Shown: piece by piece, positions 53,632-62,905 of the stretch | Position numbering within the stretch: the first letter of the stretch is position 1 | Layout of the letters: each line of letters starts with the position of its first letter | NCBI RefSeq assembly: GCF_001040945.1 | Contig: NZ_CP011930.1 | Span: forward strand, 2,829,704 to 2,893,703 | Direction: 5' to 3' | Source: Herbaspirillum seropedicae | Lineage (GTDB): Bacteria; Pseudomonadota; Gammaproteobacteria; Burkholderiales; Burkholderiaceae_D | DNA length: 64,000 bases | The notes under the pieces: model-generated | The model's input: the letters and a program-made list of their open reading frames with translations, nothing else | Told to the model about the DNA's origin: nothing | Database searches by the model: none | Translations under genes and position numbers: made by a program

Positions 53632-54819
53632 TCAGGCCTGGGCGCGCAAGCGCCACAGGGTGGTGGTTTCCTTGCTGCGGGCGGCATGCAGGGGATCGTC
53701 GCGATCGACGGCCTTGCCGTGGCGCGGCTTGATGTCATGCCGTCCCGCCACCACCAGGCCGGCCTTGGCGATGGCCTCGGCCAGCATGCCGGGCGCGCGC
53801 AGGCCCAGGTGTTCAGCAAAGTCGGACATGATCAGCCAGCCCTCCCCCTGCGGCGTGAGATGCTGCGCCAGACCGTTGAGGAAACCCAGCAGCATGCGGC
53901 TGTCCGGGTCATAGACCGCATGTTCGATGGGCGAGCTGGGACGCGCCGGCAGCCATGGCGGATTGCACACCACCAGCGGCGCCCGTCCCTCGGGGAAGAG
54001 ATCGGCCTCTTGCAACTGCACCTGCTGATGCAGGCCCAGCTGCTGCAGGTTCTGCCGGGCGCAGGCCAGTGCGCGCGGGTCCATGTCGGTAGCCACGATC
54101 TTGCGTACGCCGCGTTGCGCCAGCACCGCCGAGAGCACGCCGCTGCCCACGCCGATATCGAAGGCCAGTTCCGTGGACGGCAAGGCGGCCTGGGCCACCA
54201 GATCCACATATTCGCCGCGCACCGGCGAGAACACGCCATACCAGGGATGGATGCGCGCACCCAGCGCACCGATCTCGACGCCCTTCTTGCGCCATTCATG
54301 CGCACCGATCAGGCCTTGCAGTTCCCGCAGCGAGACGGCAAAGGCGGTATCGGCGAGCTCCGGCCCATAGGCTTCGCGGCAGGCCGCCTGGACATCCGGT
54401 GCACGCCGCAGCGGCACCACGAAGCCGGGCTCGACCGGAATGAGCAGCATGCCCAGGATGCGGGCGCGCTGGGCCTGCATCTGGCGATGCTGATGGAAGG
54501 CCTGGGCCGCCGCACCTGCCCCGGCAGCGACGCCCGCAGCGGGCTTGTCCTTGGCCTTGGCCAGGGCGCGTTCACGCGCCTTGTCGATGCGCCGGCCCAG
54601 CGCTTGCAGCAACTGGCGGGCGTTCTGGAAGTCGCCCCGCCAGAGCAGGCCGCAACCTTCGCAGGCAAGCTTGTAGGCGGTATCGGCGGCGATCTGGTCA
54701 TCGGCCTCCTGTACCCGCTTGGGAGGCGGATTGCCGGCCTCGGAATGCCAGCGCAGCTGCTGTTGGGTGGAGCCAGTCTGCCAGGTGAGCCAGGCCAGGG
54801 AATCGTCGTGTGGAGTCAT
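53632..54819 (-). CDS. Class I SAM-dependent methyltransferase (MTS domain)
   Basis: A 395-residue protein. The N-terminal half (about 1-180) is helical and Ala/Arg-rich with LACEGCGLLWRGDFQNARQLLQAL and looks like a substrate-binding region. The C-terminal half is a Rossmann methyltransferase: ELAFDIGVGSGVLSAVLAQRG (SAM motif I), ATDMDPRALACARQN (motif II) and the catalytic PLVVCNPPWLPARP (motif IV, NPPW). NPPW-type enzymes methylate exocyclic amino groups in RNA, DNA or Gln of proteins, so rRNA or a protein is the likely target; the exact substrate is unknown. It is not fused to other domains. It follows the secreted VP-repeat gene with a 31-base gap in the reverse order of transcription. 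Confidence 0.88.
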   Translation of the reverse strand: MTPHDDSLAWLTWQTGSTQQQLRWHSEAGNPPPKRVQEADDQIAADTAYKLACEGCGLLWRGDFQNARQLLQALGRRIDKARERALAKAKDKPAAGVAAGAGAAAQAFHQHRQMQAQRARILGMLLIPVEPGFVVPLRRAPDVQAACREAYGPELADTAFAVSLRELQGLIGAHEWRKKGVEIGALGARIHPWYGVFSPVRGEYVDLVAQAALPSTELAFDIGVGSGVLSAVLAQRGVRKIVATDMDPRALACARQNLQQLGLHQQVQLQEADLFPEGRAPLVVCNPPWLPARPSSPIEHAVYDPDSRMLLGFLNGLAQHLTPQGEGWLIMSDFAEHLGLRAPGMLAEAIAKAGLVVAGRHDIKPRHGKAVDRDDPLHAARSKETTTLWRLRAQA

Positions 54820-55033
54820 GAATCAGGATCAGCAATGGCGGCACAGGGTGCGCCGCGCGCAAAAACAGCCGCCAGTGTAACAAAGCACGGGCGGCTGCCG
54901 GCGCTGGAACTTAGTGCGTCCCTCTGCAACCAAACAGGAGAACTTGATGCCGGGCAAACCCCGACCGCTTTTTTTGCCGCACCGGCGCCAATGCGCCTAT
55001 GATGGACGCCGGTCAATCACCGAAGGAGAATCT

Positions 55034-55321
55034 ATGAGCGAGCCTGCGCAAACCCCGCGTTTCGACCACCAGCGCCTGCTGGACATGGTCGGCCAGTTCG
55101 AGACCGAACTGGAAAAGCTGCCCGCCGGCAGTGCCGAAGCCGAACAACTGCGCGAAGACATCGCCCGCCTGCGGCAGCACCTGAGCCATGCCCAACCACA
55201 CGAGGAATCGGTGCGCGACTCCTGGCACGCCCTGCGCCGCGCTGCCGACAGCATCGAAAACCAGGTCCTGCGGGACAGCCCCTACATCACCGAAATGGGC
55301 CGTATCATCGGTCTGCTCTGA
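55034..55321 (+). CDS. DUF4404 family protein
   Basis: Small cytosolic protein (95 aa) of the DUF4404 type: mostly helical, with RLLDMVGQFETELEKLPAGSAEAEQLREDIARLRQHL and a Pro/Thr-containing C-terminal part YITEMGRIIGLL. Short regularly spaced Leu/Glu suggest a coiled coil. It has AAGGAG five bases upstream of the ATG. A strong bidirectional terminator follows and separates it from the convergent pirin operon. Function unknown. Confidence 0.85.
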   Translation: MSEPAQTPRFDHQRLLDMVGQFETELEKLPAGSAEAEQLREDIARLRQHLSHAQPHEESVRDSWHALRRAADSIENQVLRDSPYITEMGRIIGLL

Positions 55322-55352
55322 GCGCCGCAGCCAGCGACATAGCAGAAACAGC

Positions 55353-55388
55353 AAAAACGCCTGCCGCATTATTGCGGCAGGCGTTTTT
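55353..55388. terminator. Bidirectional Rho-independent terminator
   Basis: Perfect 16-base stem AAAAACGCCTGCCGCA / TGCGGCAGGCGTTTTT with a TTAT loop, flanked by A and T runs. It serves both the DUF4404 gene on the plus strand and the pirin operon on the minus strand. Confidence 0.95.
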
Positions 55389-55412
55389 CCTTCTAGCCGA
55401 CGTAGGGACCGT

Positions 55413-56291
55413 TCAATGCGTGGGCAGCGGAATCCATTCGCTCTCACCCGGGATATCGGGGAAGACCGACTTGTCGCGTGCATTCCAGGCCTGCTTGGCC
55501 GCCTCGATCTTGTCCCGCGAGGTCGAGACGAAGTTCCACCAGACGAAGCGCGGGCCATCCAGTGGCGCGCCGCCCAGGATCATGAAAACGGTCTCGCCCT
55601 CGGCCTGCAAGGTCACCGCCGCACCTGGCTCCAGGATGGCCAGGGTGCCCGCTTCCAGCCGCTCGCCATCCAGGCTCACCTCGCCACGCACCACGTAGAC
55701 GGCGCGCTCCTGCACCTCGGCGGCGATCTCCAGCGTAGCGCCATCCGTGGTGCTGCCGGCCACATACAGCGTGGGGCTGGCGGTCTGCACCGGTGAGCTC
55801 ACGCCAAAGGCCGAGCCGGCCAGCACATGCAGGCGCGCACCGCCGACCACGGTATCGGGCATCTCGTCGGCCGCATAGTGGTGGAACAGCGGTGCACCGT
55901 CCTCCTGGTCGGCCGGCAGGGCCACCCACATCTGCAGGCCATGCACCGGCACCTTCTGCTCGCGGATATCGTCGGGAATGCGCTCGGAATGGACGATGCC
56001 GCGTCCTGCCGCCATCCAGTTCACCGCACCGGGGGTGATGCGCTGGACCACCCCCAGGCTGTCACGGTGCATCATCGCGCCGGAAAACAGGTAGGTGACG
56101 GTGGCCAGGCCGATGTGAGGATGCGGGCGCACATCGCCTTCGGTGGTGCCGGCGTCGAATTCCACCGGTCCCATGTGATCGAAGAAGACGAAGGGGCCGA
56201 CGGTGCGGGCAGCGGCTGCCGGCAGCAGGCGACGCACGGGGAAGCCGATGTCACGGGTCAGGCCGTGGATCTTGTGGCGGATGTTGCTCAT
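55413..56291 (-). CDS. Pirin-family cupin protein 1
   Basis: Bicupin pirin homologue of about 292 residues. N-terminal cupin with the family motif FVFFDHMGPVEFDAG, DVRPHPHIGLATVTYLFSG (metal-binding His in HPHIG), MHRDSLGVVQRITPGAVNWMAAGRGIVHSERIP (metal-binding His and Glu). Some bacterial pirins are quercetin 2,3-dioxygenases, others act in redox sensing; which applies is unknown. Start at 56291 has AGGAG six bases upstream. Last gene of a DoxX-pirin-pirin operon. Confidence 0.93.
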   Translation of the reverse strand: MSNIRHKIHGLTRDIGFPVRRLLPAAAARTVGPFVFFDHMGPVEFDAGTTEGDVRPHPHIGLATVTYLFSGAMMHRDSLGVVQRITPGAVNWMAAGRGIVHSERIPDDIREQKVPVHGLQMWVALPADQEDGAPLFHHYAADEMPDTVVGGARLHVLAGSAFGVSSPVQTASPTLYVAGSTTDGATLEIAAEVQERAVYVVRGEVSLDGERLEAGTLAILEPGAAVTLQAEGETVFMILGGAPLDGPRFVWWNFVSTSRDKIEAAKQAWNARDKSVFPDIPGESEWIPLPTH

Positions 56292-56384
56292 GGTGTTCTC
56301 CTGGTGAGGCGGGACGTCAGGGAGACGCCCGCCTGGATTCAAGTGCGCGGCAGCGCTGAAGGTCTCGGAAATGCGCAGGCATTT

Positions 56385-57248
56385 TCAGAAGCGGCCTGCG
56401 CGGAAATCATCGATGGCCTGCTCGACCTGCTCGCGGGTGTTCATCACGAACGGTCCCCACTGCGTAATGGGCTCATTGAGCGGCTTGCCGGCGATGAGCA
56501 GGAAGCGGCTGGCCTGCTCGGCGCGCACCGTCACGCCAGCCGAACCTGGAACATTGGACAGCACGGCCATGCGGCCCGCCTCGGCCGGACGGGTTTCGCC
56601 ATCGGCCGCTCCCACTGCCAGGGCGCCTTCATACACGTAGAGGAAAGCGTTGTGCGTGGCCGGGATCGGCAGCGCCAGCGTGGTGCCCGCTTCCAGCGCC
56701 AGGTCCAGGTAGAGCGGCTCGGTGGTCGCGCGGCGGATCGCACCGTCGGTGCCAAAGGCGCTGCCGGCCAGCACGCGTACCCGCACGCCCGGTTGCGGCG
56801 AGGTTTCCGGGATACCGGCTGCCGGGATGTCCTGGTAGCCCGGCTCGGTCATCTTGTCCTTGCCGGCCAGGTTGACCCAGAGCTGGAAGCCGCTCATGAG
56901 GCCGTTTTCCTGCTCCGGCAGTTCCGAATGCACCAGCCCGCGTCCTGCGGTCATCCATTGCATGCCGCCCGGTTCCAGCAGGCCTTCGTTGCCGGCGTTG
57001 TCGCGATGGCGCATGCGCCCGGCCAGCATGTAGGTCACAGTCTCGAAGCCACGGTGCGGATGGTCGGGGAAACCGGCCAGGTAATCGCTGGGTTCGTCGG
57101 AATGGAAAGCGTCCAGCATCAGGAAGGGGTCCAGACGGCGCTGCAGGTCGTGGGTCAGCACGCGGGTGAGGCTCACGCCAGCGCCATCCTGGGTGGGGAT
57201 GCCGTTGACCAGGCGTTCGATCTGGCGGGTATAGAGGGGGGTGCTCAT
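56385..57248 (-). CDS. Pirin-family cupin protein 2
   Basis: Second pirin homologue (287 aa), paralogous to the downstream gene but clearly diverged. Cupin motifs: RRLDPFLMLDAFHSDEPSDY, DHPHRGFETVTYMLAG (His in HPHRG), MRHRDNAGNEGLLEPGGMQWMTAGRGLVHSELP (His, Glu) and SGFQLWVNLAGKDK. The ATG at 57248 fits the AAGGAG upstream (seven bases); the ATG two codons earlier lies too close. Located between doxX and the first pirin gene, with 75- and 93-base gaps. Confidence 0.93.
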   Translation of the reverse strand: MSTPLYTRQIERLVNGIPTQDGAGVSLTRVLTHDLQRRLDPFLMLDAFHSDEPSDYLAGFPDHPHRGFETVTYMLAGRMRHRDNAGNEGLLEPGGMQWMTAGRGLVHSELPEQENGLMSGFQLWVNLAGKDKMTEPGYQDIPAAGIPETSPQPGVRVRVLAGSAFGTDGAIRRATTEPLYLDLALEAGTTLALPIPATHNAFLYVYEGALAVGAADGETRPAEAGRMAVLSNVPGSAGVTVRAEQASRFLLIAGKPLNEPITQWGPFVMNTREQVEQAIDDFRAGRF

Positions 57249-57323
57249 GCTCATTCTCCTTGCTGGCTCCCGCCTCATGGGCGGGAGCGGTGGATTCGGT
57301 GGATAGTAACTGCCGTGGTCAGA

Positions 57324-57719
57324 TCAGCGGGCCTGCTCAGGCTGGGCTTCCGGGTCGATCGAGGAAACCAGCAGCAAGGCGCCGATCAGGGCCACGTTCT
57401 TCAGGAAGTGGATCATCTGGCCCTGGGCGGCGGCGCCTTCCAGCGTCCAGAAATGGTGGGCCGAGAGGGTTGCGCCCACCGTAAAGAGGGCGATCACCAG
57501 CGAGACCGGACGCACGCCCCGGCCGGTCATCAGCAGCAGGCCGCCGCCGACCTCGACCAGGATGGTGGCCAGCACCGCCAGGGTCGGCAGCGGCAGGCCG
57601 AGGCTGCCGAAGTAGCCCACGGTGCCGGCAAAGCCGATGATCTTGAAGATGCCGGAAATGACGAACAGCGAAGCCAGCAGGACGCGGCCGATACGGTAGG
57701 TGGAGTAGTGGGTGATCAT
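57324..57719 (-). CDS. DoxX family membrane protein
   Basis: Inner-membrane protein of 131 residues with four hydrophobic helices of the DoxX/DUF417-like group: IGRVLLASLFVISGIFKI, LPTLAVLATILVEVGGGLLLM, VRPVSLVIALFTVGATLSAHHFW and KNVALIGALLLVSS. Members are linked to redox or sulfur metabolism and often accompany pirin genes under oxidative-stress regulators. First gene of the DoxX-pirin-pirin operon, divergent from a LysR-type regulator. Confidence 0.9.
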   Translation of the reverse strand: MITHYSTYRIGRVLLASLFVISGIFKIIGFAGTVGYFGSLGLPLPTLAVLATILVEVGGGLLLMTGRGVRPVSLVIALFTVGATLSAHHFWTLEGAAAQGQMIHFLKNVALIGALLLVSSIDPEAQPEQAR

Positions 57720-57889
57720 GGTGAGCCTCTCAATGTTGGGTGTGAATGTCTTGGTAAGTGTTCTTGTTCATCTGCCTTGCCATGTATTGATGTGTTGCAT
57801 GGCCCCCGGCTTCATGTTTGCGCGCTTGCATTTGCGTTTTGCTGCAGCCAGTGACGACAGAATAGGCAAGTTTCTTCCAACATAAAACT

Positions 57890-57925
57890 GATTATCTTTT
57901 TATAATCATGATCTGATTTTTAGAT
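57890..57925. promoter_or_regulatory. Tandem LysR-type operators upstream of doxX and the LysR gene
   Basis: GATTAT-N6-ATAATC (57890-57907) followed by ATCT-N7-AGAT (57911-57925), both of T-N11-A form, in an AT-rich stretch (57880-57945) within the divergent gap. The regulator encoded 48 bases to the right is the natural ligand; the sites would control it and the DoxX-pirin operon. Confidence 0.62.
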
Positions 57926-57972
57926 ATAGTTTCATTTTCCCCCTCCACTTCCTCCCCCTGCGGGCCCATCCC

Positions 57973-58902
57973 ATGAATATCGAGCGTCTTTCCCTGGATC
58001 AGTTGCGGGTCTTCGTGCAAGTGGCCGACAGCGGCAGTTTCCTGGCGGCGGCCCGCAAGCTGGCGCGGGCGCAATCGGCGGTCAGCTATGCCATTGCCTC
58101 GCTGGAAGAGCAGTTGGGGCTGTTGCTGTTCGACCGCAGCGGCTACCGGCCGCAGCTCACCGCGCCCGGCGAGGCGCTGCTGGCCGACGCCCGCCAGGTG
58201 CTGGACCATGTGGATTCGCTGCAGGTCAGGGCCAGTTCCTATGCGCGCGGGCAGGAACTGGAGATGGCGCTGGCGGTGGACGTGTTCTTTCCGCTGGATT
58301 GCCTGGTGGACTTGCTGCAACGCTTTCGCGCTGCGTTCCCGGCGGTGACGGTGCGGCTGGAGGTGGAAGCCTTGGGTGCGGTGGCCGAGCGGGTCATCGA
58401 TGGCCGCGCCATGCTGGGTATCCTGGGCACCTTGCCGACCACGCCGCCCAACCTGATGCGCATCACCCTGCCCAGCGTACGGCTGGTGGCGGTGGTGGCT
58501 CCGCATCATCCACTGGCCAAGGTCAAGGGCAGGATCGCCGAGAAGATGCTGCTGCAGCAGACCCAGCTGGTGCTCAGCGACCGTAGCGAACTGACGGCGC
58601 GGCAGGATTTCTCGGTGCATTCGCGCCTGACCTGGCGCATGAGCGACCTGGGCACCAAGCACGCGCTGCTGCGCGCCGGCATGGGCTGGGGCAACATGCC
58701 CCTGCATGTGGTCAAGGAAGACCTCGCCGCGGGCCGCCTGGTGAGCATCAGCACCATCCATCACCCGCCGCAGGGCGCCGAGTTACCGATACAGTGCGTC
58801 TACAAGCCGGATCATCGCGCCGGACCGGCGCTGTCGTGGTGGCTGGATGCGCTGGCCAACCTGGGCTCGCTGGAAGCTCAGCCGGCGGCAGGTTCTGCCT
58901 GA
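57973..58902 (+). CDS. LysR-family transcriptional regulator
   Basis: LysR-type regulator of 309 residues. HTH domain at 1-60 (LDQLRVFVQVADSGSFLAAARKLARAQSAVSYAIASLEEQLGL-type, recognition helix around QSAVSYAI), effector domain from about 90 (ELEMALAVDVFFPLDCLVDLLQ, VTVRLEVEALGAVAERVIDGRAMLGILG). It is divergent from DoxX-pirin-pirin and an AT-rich dyad pair lies between, so it likely controls that operon. Its 3' end overlaps the GlxA-type gene on the other strand by 25 bases. Confidence 0.94.
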   Translation: MNIERLSLDQLRVFVQVADSGSFLAAARKLARAQSAVSYAIASLEEQLGLLLFDRSGYRPQLTAPGEALLADARQVLDHVDSLQVRASSYARGQELEMALAVDVFFPLDCLVDLLQRFRAAFPAVTVRLEVEALGAVAERVIDGRAMLGILGTLPTTPPNLMRITLPSVRLVAVVAPHHPLAKVKGRIAEKMLLQQTQLVLSDRSELTARQDFSVHSRLTWRMSDLGTKHALLRAGMGWGNMPLHVVKEDLAAGRLVSISTIHHPPQGAELPIQCVYKPDHRAGPALSWWLDALANLGSLEAQPAAGSA

Positions 58903-59909
58903 GCCATGCTCAAGGCCGCCGGGGTCGCCGCAAAGCGCTCCCGGTATTGGCCCGGGCTCACTCCCAGCTGGCGCAGGAATACCCGCCGCAGGTTCTGTTC
59001 CTCCCCATAGCCGGCCTGGCTGGCGATGCGCTTCAAGGGCAACCGGGTTTCCTCCAGGGCGCGGCGCGCCGCTTCCAGTCGCATCAGTTCCACGGTGCGC
59101 GCCGGGGTGCGGCCGGTCTCGGCCACATACAGGCGGGCAAAGGTGCGCGGGCTCATGCCGGCCCGGTGCGCCAGGTTCTCTACGTGCAGGTCATCGGCCA
59201 GGTGAGCGGCGATCCAGGCGTGCAGCTCGGCAAAACGCCCTGCCCCGGTCGACTGGGTCGCCAGCGGCGTACTGAACTGCGACTGCCCACCAGGACGCTT
59301 GATGAACATCACCAGCTGGCGCGCCGTGGCGATGGCGCTAGCGTGGCCCAGGTCTTGTTCCACCAGCGCCAGCGCAAGATCGATGCCGGCCGTGACGCCC
59401 GCCGAGGTCCAGATGCGCCCCTGGCGGATATAGATCGGGTCGGCATCCACCTGCAGGGCGGGATATCGACGCTGCAACTCCTGCGCCCAGTCCCAGTGGG
59501 TCGTCACGCGCAAGCCATCCAGCACCCCGGCCTCGGCCAGGTGGAAGGCGCCGGTGCAGACTGAACAGATCCGCACCGCCGCCTGCGCGTGCTGACGTAT
59601 CCAGGCCACCAGCGCGGCATCCAGCGGGAACTGGTCGCCGCTGCTGCCGCCCGGGGAGATCAGCGTATGCAAGTCCGGCGTGGCTTGCAGCAGCCTGTCC
59701 ATCTCCTGCAGCGATTGCGTGCCCACCGGCAGTCCGGCGCTGGTGAGGATGGTCCCGCCCTGGGCCGAGACCACGTGCAGGCGATAGACTTCGCGGCCCT
59801 GCAGGCGATTGGTGGTGGCCAGCACCTGCATGGGGCCGGACAGGTCAAGCAGGTTCATGCCTGCATAGGCAAGAAAAACGACGCGCCGTGGCGGGTGGAG
59901 CGGATTCAT
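58878..59909 (-). CDS. GlxA-family AraC-type regulator with DJ-1/PfpI domain
   Basis: A 343-residue regulator: N-terminal DJ-1/PfpI-like amidotransferase domain (about 8-200; YAGMNLLDLSGPMQVLATTNR, LISPGGSSGDQFPLD, the nucleophile-elbow ICSVCTGAFHLAEAGVLDG with Cys at the elbow, and TTHWDWAQEL) and a C-terminal AraC-type DNA-binding domain with two helix-turn-helix units (VENLAHRAGMSPRTFARLYVAETGRTPA, IASQAGYGEEQNLRRVFLRQLGVSPGQYR). Proteins of this class regulate catabolic genes (choline, arginine, glycine betaine and others); the effector here is unknown. It converges with the LysR gene and overlaps its end by 25 bases; the MFS gene next to it is transcribed the same way with a 31-base gap. 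Confidence 0.93.
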   Translation of the reverse strand: MNPLHPPRRVVFLAYAGMNLLDLSGPMQVLATTNRLQGREVYRLHVVSAQGGTILTSAGLPVGTQSLQEMDRLLQATPDLHTLISPGGSSGDQFPLDAALVAWIRQHAQAAVRICSVCTGAFHLAEAGVLDGLRVTTHWDWAQELQRRYPALQVDADPIYIRQGRIWTSAGVTAGIDLALALVEQDLGHASAIATARQLVMFIKRPGGQSQFSTPLATQSTGAGRFAELHAWIAAHLADDLHVENLAHRAGMSPRTFARLYVAETGRTPARTVELMRLEAARRALEETRLPLKRIASQAGYGEEQNLRRVFLRQLGVSPGQYRERFAATPAALSMAQAEPAAG

Positions 59910-59940
59910 GGGATGGGCGAAAGAAGATCAGGCAAGGATG

Positions 59941-61194
59941 TTAGCGCAGCCCGGCTGGCGGCAGCGTGGCGGCGCGCCGCTGCCCCCTCATCCAGTGCAG
60001 CGTGGCCAGGGCCGACAGCAGCAGCACCGGCAGGATGGCCAGGTTGAGCGTCTGCCAGCCAAAGCGCGCCAGCAAGGGGCCGGCCCCGAGCGTGGCCAGC
60101 GCCGTGGCGGCATAGCGCAGCAGTTCCGAGAAGCCCTGGGTCTTGGCCCGCTCCGAGGGCGCATAGGACTGCGCCAGCAGCGTGGTGCCACCGACGAACA
60201 TGAAATTCCAGCCCACTCCCAGCAGCAGCAAGGCCAGGTAGAAGGCTGGCAGGGTCGTCGAGAGCATCGCCACCACGGCGCAACCCAGGTTCATCGCCAG
60301 CCCGGCCAGCAGCACCGGGCCCAGGCCCACGCGCTGCACCAGCCGCCCGGCAAAGAAGGAGGGCGCGTACATGCCCATCAGGTGCCACTGGATGATGGCG
60401 GCGCCGTCATCGATGCCATGATGGCAGGCCACTGCCGCCAAGGGCGCTGCGGTCATGATGAACATCATCACCATGGAACCGGCCACGTTGTTGGCCACCG
60501 ACGCCAGGAAGACCGGGGTGCGCACGATCTGCCCCAGCGCACGCGCCGGGGCGCCATCGCTCTCTGTGCGCACCGCCGCCACCGGCTGGTCGCGATAGAA
60601 CAGCAGCAAGGCCAGCACCGACAGCAAGCCCATGGCCGCCACCACCAGGTAGGCCCCGGCAAAGAGCGCCGTCGGAATCCAGTCCTTGCTCCACGCCGCC
60701 AGCGCCGGGCCCACCAGGGCGGCGATGACACCGCCGGCCAGAACCGTGGCAATGGCGCGGCTCTTGGCCGCCTCCGGCACGGCGTCGGCGGCGGCCAGGC
60801 GGTAATACTGGGCAAATGCCTGGAACACCCCCACCAGCGCCGTGCCGGCGCAGAAGCTCCAGAAGTGGCCCTGCCACACCGACCACACCGACACCAGCCC
60901 ACCCACGCAGCAGCTGGCCGCGCCCAGCACGAAGGACCAGCGCCGCCCGAGGCGCTGGATCAGGAAGGCGGCAAACCAGGTCACCACTGCCCCGGCCACG
61001 GTGATCAGGGCAAAGGGCAAGGTCGCCAAGGACTTGTCCGGGGCCAGTTGCCAGCCGGTCAATGCGGTCAGGGTCAGGTCGATCGAGATGGCGCAGGTGA
61101 ACAAGCCCTGGCAGAGCGCCAGCACGCGAGCATTGCGCGCGCCGGAAGCGTCCGGCGCACTGGCCGGGAGGGCGGTGGAGGTGGCGGTGGTCAT
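59941..61194 (-). CDS. MFS transporter
   Basis: Inner-membrane major facilitator of 417 residues with about 12 helices and no recognisable substrate signature. It shows the motif-A-like loop [23 protein letters not shown] and the central cytosolic loop between helices 6 and 7 ([17 protein letters not shown]). The helix-4/5 region has [32 protein letters not shown]. The style fits small-molecule or drug efflux as well as import. The start at 61194 has CCGGAG eight bases upstream. It lies upstream of the GlxA-type regulator in the same operon direction, so the regulator may control it. Confidence 0.88.
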   Translation of the reverse strand: MTTATSTALPASAPDASGARNARVLALCQGLFTCAISIDLTLTALTGWQLAPDKSLATLPFALITVAGAVVTWFAAFLIQRLGRRWSFVLGAASCCVGGLVSVWSVWQGHFWSFCAGTALVGVFQAFAQYYRLAAADAVPEAAKSRAIATVLAGGVIAALVGPALAAWSKDWIPTALFAGAYLVVAAMGLLSVLALLLFYRDQPVAAVRTESDGAPARALGQIVRTPVFLASVANNVAGSMVMMFIMTAAPLAAVACHHGIDDGAAIIQWHLMGMYAPSFFAGRLVQRVGLGPVLLAGLAMNLGCAVVAMLSTTLPAFYLALLLLGVGWNFMFVGGTTLLAQSYAPSERAKTQGFSELLRYAATALATLGAGPLLARFGWQTLNLAILPVLLLSALATLHWMRGQRRAATLPPAGLR

Positions 61195-61315
61195 GCGATT
61201 TGCTCCGGACGGTCTTTGATGGAAAAATTGTCGGAGCACGCCCATTTGGCGTCAATGACACAACACCTTCAATTCCTGCCAATCCGGCAGCCCAGCAGCC
61301 CAGCCAAGAGGCCCC

Positions 61316-61846
61316 ATGCTCATCGATGCCCGCCAATCCGTCCTGCTGATCGTCGACCTCCAGCAGAAGCTGCTGCCCGCCATCCATGAAGGGCCGCAAG
61401 TCCTGGCCGAGGCCGTGCGCATGGCCAGGATTGCCCGCCTGCTCGGGCTGCCCGTGCTGGCCACCGAGCAGATGCCGGACAAGCTCGGCCCCAATCATCC
61501 CGACATCGCCGGCCTGTGCGAGAGCACCCTGGCCAAGCAGCACTTCGACGCCTGCGCCGATGGGCTGGCGGCGACCTTGCCGCCACAGACGCGGCAGATC
61601 ATCGTCAGCGGCTGCGAGGCGCATATCTGCGTGCTGCAGACCGCGTTGTCGCTCCTGCAAGCCGGCTACCAGGTCTATCCCCTGCTGCAGGCCTGCGGTT
61701 CGCGCCGCCCGGCCGACCGCGACGCTGCCTTCGCGCGACTGCGCGGCGCCGGTGCGGTGCCGGTGACACTGGAGATGGTGGCCTATGAATGGCTGGGACA
61801 AAGCAGCCATCCGCAATTCAGGGAGGTGTTGAAACTGGTCAAATAG
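61316..61846 (+). CDS. Isochorismatase-family cysteine hydrolase
   Basis: Hydrolase of 176 residues with the isochorismatase/nicotinamidase fold. The catalytic triad is visible: Asp14 in LLIVDLQQKLLP, Lys74 (TLAKQHFD) and Cys105 in VSGCEAHICVLQTAL; the non-prolyl cis-peptide region is SGCEAH. Family members cleave isochorismate, nicotinamide or other amides and esters, and this one is closest in size and motif to YcaC-type proteins; its substrate is unknown. It is divergent from the MFS exporter (about 120-base gap) and upstream of fnr. Confidence 0.9.
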   Translation: MLIDARQSVLLIVDLQQKLLPAIHEGPQVLAEAVRMARIARLLGLPVLATEQMPDKLGPNHPDIAGLCESTLAKQHFDACADGLAATLPPQTRQIIVSGCEAHICVLQTALSLLQAGYQVYPLLQACGSRRPADRDAAFARLRGAGAVPVTLEMVAYEWLGQSSHPQFREVLKLVK

Positions 61847-62082
61847 ACCATTTTTCCCGGTTGTCAGGAAGACATTCTCACGTAACTGAAAAGTACCTAT
61901 CTACGTAAACCGATGAAAGTTTCACTCTCCGTCCCGCTCAATACGTCAAATTGGCGGGAATTGTGGTAAAACTAGACAAAAAATATGCAGCGCAGCCGCA
62001 TGAGATTGTGGTGCAAGCACAAATCATCACGCCAAGCCCTGGCCAGCCGACGCCGCCACAACAAAGAGGAACTCCAACCGTT

Positions 62083-62850
62083 ATGTCCAGCCTACCCGCT
62101 TCCACCCACAAGCATTCGCCTCCCCCGGTCAACCTGCATGCGCTGCGCGCCAGCTGTTCGGCCTGCAGCATGCACCAGCTGTGCCTGCCCATGGGCCTGG
62201 ACCAGGGCGACATGCAGCGGTTGGAACAGGTCATCAACCGCCGCCGCAAGGTCAAGCGCGATGAGACCCTGTATCGCCTCAATGACAAGTTCGACATGCT
62301 CTACGCCATCCGCCTGGGCCATTTCAAGACCTTCCAGCACAATCCCAACGGCGGCCAGCAGATCACGGGTTTCCAGATGGCCGGCGAACTGCTGGGCATG
62401 GACGCCATCGGCGCCGGTCACCACCTGTGCGAGGCAGTGGCGCTGGAAGACAGCGAAGTGTGCGAGATCCCCTTTGCCAGCCTGGAAGACCTGTTCCGCG
62501 ACATGCCCACGCTGCTGCGCCAGTTCCATCGCATGATGAGCCTGGAAATCTCGCGCGAGCAACGCGTCATGCTGACCCTGGGCAGCATGACGGCGCAACA
62601 GAAGATGGCGGCCTTCCTGCTCAATCTCTCCAGCCGCTACATGAGCCGCGGCTATTCCTCGACCCGCTTCCAGCTGCGCATGACGCGCGAGGAAATCGGC
62701 AACTACCTGGGCCTGGCGGTGGAAAGCGTGAGCCGCCTGCTGACCAACTTCAAGAAGTCCGGCGTGATCGAGGTCAACCACCGCGACGTCGAGCTGTGCG
62801 ACCTGCCAACCCTGCGCGCGGTGGCGCTGGGCAACGATCCCTGCGCCTGA
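62083..62850 (+). CDS. fnr: Fnr-type oxygen-responsive regulator
   Basis: Crp/Fnr regulator of 255 residues that probably binds an oxygen-labile [4Fe-4S] cluster and controls low-oxygen genes. Cluster ligands are Cys25, Cys28, Cys34 (CSACSMHQLC) and Cys116 (HHLCEAVA), the E. coli FNR arrangement. The cyclic-nucleotide-fold domain (about 45-160) includes GEELLGMDAIGAG-type segments, and the C-terminal helix-turn-helix has TREEIGNYLGLAVESVSRLL with the Glu/Ser/Arg recognition residues typical of FNR. The start is the ATG at 62083; a weak AGAGGA lies 13 bases upstream, so a slightly different start is possible. A FNR-like box at 31439 could be a target. Confidence 0.94.
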   Translation: MSSLPASTHKHSPPPVNLHALRASCSACSMHQLCLPMGLDQGDMQRLEQVINRRRKVKRDETLYRLNDKFDMLYAIRLGHFKTFQHNPNGGQQITGFQMAGELLGMDAIGAGHHLCEAVALEDSEVCEIPFASLEDLFRDMPTLLRQFHRMMSLEISREQRVMLTLGSMTAQQKMAAFLLNLSSRYMSRGYSSTRFQLRMTREEIGNYLGLAVESVSRLLTNFKKSGVIEVNHRDVELCDLPTLRAVALGNDPCA

Positions 62851-62905
62851 GTCGGGACTGCACCGGCCTTGCCGCCTGGCCCCCCAGAGACGTTAGAATG
62901 GGCGG

